A stretch of 64,000 nucleotides of DNA from Reyranella sp. (lineage in GTDB: Bacteria > Pseudomonadota > Alphaproteobacteria > Reyranellales > Reyranellaceae): NCBI RefSeq assembly GCF_017305915.1, contig NZ_JAFKJN010000025.1, forward strand, positions 1-64,000, read 5' to 3'. Position 1 is the first letter of the stretch. Each line of letters begins with the position of its first letter. The notes below the pieces were generated by a model. The model saw nothing but the letters and a program-made list of their open reading frames with translations, was not told where the DNA came from and searched no databases. A program made the translations under genes and the position numbers. This document shows, piece by piece, positions 60,755-64,000 of the stretch.

Positions 60755-62055
60755 GCGACGGGCTCGAAGTCGTCCTCGTCATGGTCCTGTTCCTCGGCCT
60801 GCTGGCCGCGGGCATGGCCATTCCCTTCGCGATCGGCGTGCCGGCCATCGTCTATCTGCTGCTGCACGGCGGCATCCCGGCGCTGAAGGGCATCGGCCTG
60901 ATGAGCTGGGGCTCGATGAACAACCGGTCGCTCAGCGCGATCCCGTTGTTCATCCTGATGGCCGAGATCATGCAGCGATCGGGCCTCAGTTACCGAATAT
61001 ATCGAGGGCTATCGAAGCTGGTGAGCCCGATCCCGGGCGGCTTGCTGCAGACCAACATCGCGGGCTGCGCCATGTTCGCCGCGATCTCCGGTTCGTCGGT
61101 CGCCACCGCGGCGGCGATCGGCACGGTGGCGCTGCCGCAGCTCACCCAGCGCGGCTACCACCGCCGCCTCGCGGCAGGCTCGCTCGCCGCCGGCGGCACG
61201 CTCGGCATCCTGGTGCCGCCGTCGATCGCGCTGATCGTCTACGGCACCTTCACCGAAACGTCGGTCTCCAAGCTGTTCATGGCCGGTATCGTGCCGGGCA
61301 TCGTGCTGACGGCGATGTTCATGACCTACATCCTGGTGCACGCGCTGCTCAGGCCCGAGATCGCACCGCGCGAGCGTGGACCGCAGACCATGGCTGAGTT
61401 CGTGACGGCGGTGGGCGACCTGCTGCCCTTCGCTGTCGTCATCGGCGGCACCCTGGGCAGCCTCTATACCGGCTGGGCGACGCCGACCGAGGCGGCGGCC
61501 ATCGGCTGCGTCACGGCGACGGCCGTCTCGGCGCTCTGGGGCAAGCTCACCCTCGCCAGCCTGCGCGAGGCGATGGTCTCGGCCGTCAAGATCAGCGGCA
61601 ACATCCTGCTGATCGTCTACACCGCCTTCGTCTTCTCCTATGCCATCAGCGTGGCGGGCGTCGGCGAGTCGCTGACGACCTGGCTGGTCGGGCTGAAGCT
61701 CGCGCGGCTGGAGTTCTTCGGCGCGCTGTTCGTGCTCTACACGATCCTCGGCTGCCTGGTCGAAAGCCTGGGCATGATCGTGATCACCGTGCCGCTGCTC
61801 TATCCGGTGCTGCTGAAATACGGCATCGATCCGGTGTGGTTCGGCATCATCCTGGTGCTGTTCATCGAGCTCGGCCAGATCTCGCCGCCGATCGGCATCA
61901 ACCTGTTCGTCATCCAGAGCATTTGGGACGGCAAGATCGGCGACATCGTGCTCGGCACGATCCCGTTCCATCTCATCATGTTCCTGCTGCTGGCGATGCT
62001 GGTCTTCTGGCCGGAGATCGCGCTCTGGCTGCCGCATCATACGGGGTCCGCATGA
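60751..62055 (+). CDS. dctM: TRAP transporter large permease (DctM family)
   Basis: A 434-residue sodium-coupled permease with about twelve helices. IPLFILMAEIMQRSG, the hairpin sequence MFAAISGSSVATAAAIGTVALPQ and AAGGTLGILVPPSIALIVYG, ATPTEAAAIG and IELGQISPPIGINLFVIQ are classic DctM motifs, including the sodium-site regions. Both ends are coupled by 4-base overlaps to dctQ and to the lyase gene, so the lyase very probably acts on the imported acid or on a product of it. Confidence 0.92.
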   Translation: MSDGLEVVLVMVLFLGLLAAGMAIPFAIGVPAIVYLLLHGGIPALKGIGLMSWGSMNNRSLSAIPLFILMAEIMQRSGLSYRIYRGLSKLVSPIPGGLLQTNIAGCAMFAAISGSSVATAAAIGTVALPQLTQRGYHRRLAAGSLAAGGTLGILVPPSIALIVYGTFTETSVSKLFMAGIVPGIVLTAMFMTYILVHALLRPEIAPRERGPQTMAEFVTAVGDLLPFAVVIGGTLGSLYTGWATPTEAAAIGCVTATAVSALWGKLTLASLREAMVSAVKISGNILLIVYTAFVFSYAISVAGVGESLTTWLVGLKLARLEFFGALFVLYTILGCLVESLGMIVITVPLLYPVLLKYGIDPVWFGIILVLFIELGQISPPIGINLFVIQSIWDGKIGDIVLGTIPFHLIMFLLLAMLVFWPEIALWLPHHTGSA

Positions 62056-62951
62056 CCGACAAAGCCTATCCCACCGGCCTGCGCTCTACCCCGACGCGCC
62101 ATCGCGCGCTGCGCCAGCGCATGGCGGCGCCCGGCATCGTCGTGGCGCCGGGTTGCTACGACTGCATCACCGCGCGGCTGGTCGAGGTGGCGGGCTTCGA
62201 TGCCGCCTACATCACCGGCTCCGGCGTCTCGATGAGCGCGCTCGGCGCGCCCGACATGGGGGCGCTCAGCTTCGGCGAGATCCTCGACCGGGTGCGGCGG
62301 ATCTGCGATGCGGTGTCGATCCCGATCATCGCCGACGCCGATACCGGCTACGGCGGGCCGCTCAACGTCATCCGCACCATGCGCGAGTTCGAGCGGGCAG
62401 GCGTCAGCGCCGTCCAGCTCGAGGACCAGGAATGGCCGAAGAAATGCGGCCACGAGCCCGGCCGCAAGGTCGCCTCCTCGACGGAGATGGAGCAGCGCAT
62501 CAAGGCCGCCGCCGACGCCCGCATCGATGCCGACGTCATGATCGTGGCCCGCACCGATGCGATCGCCATCGAGGGCTACGAGGCGGCGCTGGAGCGCGCG
62601 GCGCGCTACCGCGAGGCCGGCGCCGACATCGCCTTCGTCGAGGCGCCGCAAAGCGAGGCCGAGCTCGCCGAGGTGCCGAAGCGCCTCGGCATGCCCTGCC
62701 TCGCCAACATGGTCGAGGGCGGCCGCACGCCCGTGCTGCCGTTCCCCAGGCTGGAGGCGATGGGCTTCAAGGTCGCGATCTACCCCAACTCGCTGACCCG
62801 GCTGTTCGCGCGGACGGGGCAGGACCTGCTCGGCTCGCTGAAGTCGAGCGGCGGCACGGCAGGCTTCGCCAACCAGATGCTCGATCACGGCCAGCTCTGG
62901 AGCCTGTTCGAGAACGAGAAATGGCAGGCGCTGGAGAAGCGCTTCCAGTGA
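62052..62951 (+). CDS. Isocitrate lyase/PEP mutase superfamily C-C lyase
   Basis: A 299-residue lyase: IIADADTGYGGPLNV at the metal site, QLEDQEWPKKCGH with loop Cys132, VARTDA and VEGGRTPVLPF. As in the lyase at 38915, the KKCGH loop indicates a C-C bond lyase of the methylisocitrate/dimethylmalate type or an oxaloacetate decarboxylase, not a PEP mutase. The two proteins are clearly distant paralogs. ATGA overlap with dctM; its TGA overlaps the GTG of the next gene. Confidence 0.85.
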   Translation: MTDKAYPTGLRSTPTRHRALRQRMAAPGIVVAPGCYDCITARLVEVAGFDAAYITGSGVSMSALGAPDMGALSFGEILDRVRRICDAVSIPIIADADTGYGGPLNVIRTMREFERAGVSAVQLEDQEWPKKCGHEPGRKVASSTEMEQRIKAAADARIDADVMIVARTDAIAIEGYEAALERAARYREAGADIAFVEAPQSEAELAEVPKRLGMPCLANMVEGGRTPVLPFPRLEAMGFKVAIYPNSLTRLFARTGQDLLGSLKSSGGTAGFANQMLDHGQLWSLFENEKWQALEKRFQ

Positions 62952-63911
62952 ACCGTGCGCTTGTCCTGCTCGCGGCGCTGCTGTCGCTGCTCGCAGGCGG
63001 GACGGCGCAGGCCGAGTACCCCGACAAGCCGGTGCGCGTCGTCGTGCCGTTCATCGCCGGCAGCGCGCCGGATGTGGCGGCGCGGCAGGCGGCGCAGCGG
63101 CTGACCGAGCGGCTCGGCCAGCAATTCATCGTCGAGAACAAGCCGGGCGCCGCCGGCAATATCGGCGCCGAGACGGCGTCGCGCGCGGCACCGGACGGCT
63201 ACACGCTGCTGATGCTGACCAGCAGCCACGTGCAGAACAAGTTCCTCTACGGGAAGCTCAACTACGACGCCCAGAAGGACTTCGTGCCGATCACCATGCT
63301 GACGCGCATCCCGTCGCTGATGGTGGTGCCGCCGTCGTCGCCGGCCAAGTCGGTCGCCGAGCTCATCGCGCTCGCCAAGGCCAATCCCGGCAAGCTGAAC
63401 TACGGTTCGGGCGGCGTCGGCAGCCTCGCCCACCTGTCGGCCGAGGCGTTCCGCTTCGCCGCCGGCATCGACTACATCCATGTCCCCTACAAGGGCGCGC
63501 CCGACATCGTGCTGGGCTTGCTCGGCGAGCAGATCCAGGTCGCCTTCCCGACCATGCCGACCGCTTTCCGTCCGGCGCAGCAGGGCAAGCTGCGCGCTTT
63601 GGCCGTCACCAGCGCCAAGCGCACCACGGTGATGCCCGAGGTGCCGACGCTGGTCGAAGAGATGCCCAACGGCTTCGCGCTCGACGCCTGGCTGTCGCTC
63701 GCCGCGCCGACCGGCACGCCGTCCGCCCTCCTCGATCGCCTCTACACGACATTGCGCGAGGCGCTGGACGACGAGGCGTTCCGCAAAGCGCTCGGCAAAC
63801 GACGGCTCGGAGATCGTCATCAACAGCCCGAAGGACTTCGCCGTGCAGATCGTCGACGAAGCCGCTCGCGGCGAGGCGCTGATCAAGCGCGTCGGCGTAA
63901 AGCTCGACTAA
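62948..63911 (+). pseudogene. Tripartite tricarboxylate transporter binding protein (TctC/Bug), frameshifted
   Basis: The frame from the GTG at 62948 reads as a Bug-family periplasmic protein: signal to about residue 22 (LLSLLAGGTAQA), YPDKPVRVVVPFIAGSAPDVAAR, VENKPGAAGNIGAE, IHVPYKGAPDIVLGLLGEQIQ and EVPTLVEEM. Near 63,790-63,800 (GCGCTCGGCAAACGACGG) the frame shifts. The proper ending NDGSEIVINSPKDFA and GEALIKRVGVKLD, with stop TAA at 63909-63911, lies one frame over. Without the shift it would have about 320 residues, normal for the family. One added or two lost bases explain it; an assembly error cannot be excluded. No TctA/TctB genes are near. Confidence 0.8.
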
Positions 63912-64000
63912 CGCGCGCCCTTGCCGATATGCGCGATCGCCTCGATCTCGACCAGGATTTCCGGTGTCGCCAGGGCGGCCACCTGCACCAGCGTCGAGGC
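63908..64000 (-). CDS. RidA-family protein, C-terminal end only (runs off the window)
   Basis: The last 30 codons read ASTLVQVAALATPEILVEIEAIAHIGKGAR and stop, matching the C-terminal end of RidA/YjgF proteins (a TLVQVAxLAxPxxLVEIEAIA pattern, including the acid near the active site). The rest lies beyond position 64000. Its TAG overlaps the TAA of the TctC-like gene in a convergent arrangement. RidA proteins hydrolyse reactive imines from PLP enzymes, fitting the nearby aminotransferases. Confidence 0.7.
   Translation of the reverse strand, partial: ASTLVQVAALATPEILVEIEAIAHIGKGAR

Overview
The window is a high-GC chromosomal segment of an alphaproteobacterium, possibly a Reyranella- or Bradyrhizobium-like soil or water organism. 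This is inferred from codon use, paired LLM-oxidoreductase, amidohydrolase and crotonase genes, many ABC, TRAP and TTT substrate-binding proteins, and alphaproteobacterial families such as DUF2277, DUF899 and DUF2182. No rRNA, tRNA, CRISPR array or replication origin was seen. No gene-free stretch exceeds about 300 bases.

Layout. 1-1,910 is a decayed patch: an IS256-type transposase remnant broken by a 16-bp duplication, a truncated adenylate cyclase-hydrolase fusion and an IS1380-type remnant. 1,916-5,506 (minus strand) is an aldo/keto reductase behind a three-gene ABC-2 exporter, whose second permease has an in-frame amber codon. 5,621-7,441 holds a lipoprotein and a MetE C-terminal-like methyltransferase.

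7,677-18,573 is the most remarkable part. Five genes lie head to tail with gaps of 2-21 nt: a phosphoesterase, a 1,294-residue fusion of a DyP-type heme peroxidase with a glycyl radical enzyme, a phospholipase-D-like protein, a large HExxH metallopeptidase, and a metallo-beta-lactamase-fold protein with a lysine-rich tail. None has an obvious signal peptide, and no glycyl-radical activase is nearby. I know of no described system with this composition. A DUF2277 gene follows.

19,083-31,107 is a mixed catabolic region (LLM oxidoreductase, Tat-type hydrolase with GMC oxidoreductase, DAO, amidohydrolase, SDR, two Fe/2OG oxygenases, TonB, crotonase, MFS). 31,287-36,837 is a complete Dpp/Opp-type ABC importer (ATPase, ATPase, binding protein, permease, permease). 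36,886-44,044 (minus strand) appears to be one long operon: NitT/TauT-type ABC importer, HutC/GntR regulator, isocitrate-lyase-superfamily C-C lyase and LeuC/LeuD-like hydro-lyase. It is probably an uptake and cleavage route for an alkylmalate-type acid. 44,198-56,067 holds small catabolic genes, including a fluoroacetate-dehalogenase-like hydrolase with every key residue, crotonases, a PLP decarboxylase, a carbonic anhydrase, and divergent HTH and DUF899-DUF2182 genes. 56,395-64,000 has two aminotransferases, a TRAP transporter, a second C-C lyase, a frameshifted TctC-type binding protein and the end of a RidA gene.

Two dispersed repeat families stand out. One is a 127-bp double-hairpin element (two copies) whose CTAG end forms the stop codon of the adjoining gene in both places. 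The other is a REP-like GGAGGGGTCATG palindrome family (six sites) that forms gene 3' ends, lies inside an operon, and in one case supplies the Shine-Dalgarno sequence of dctQ.
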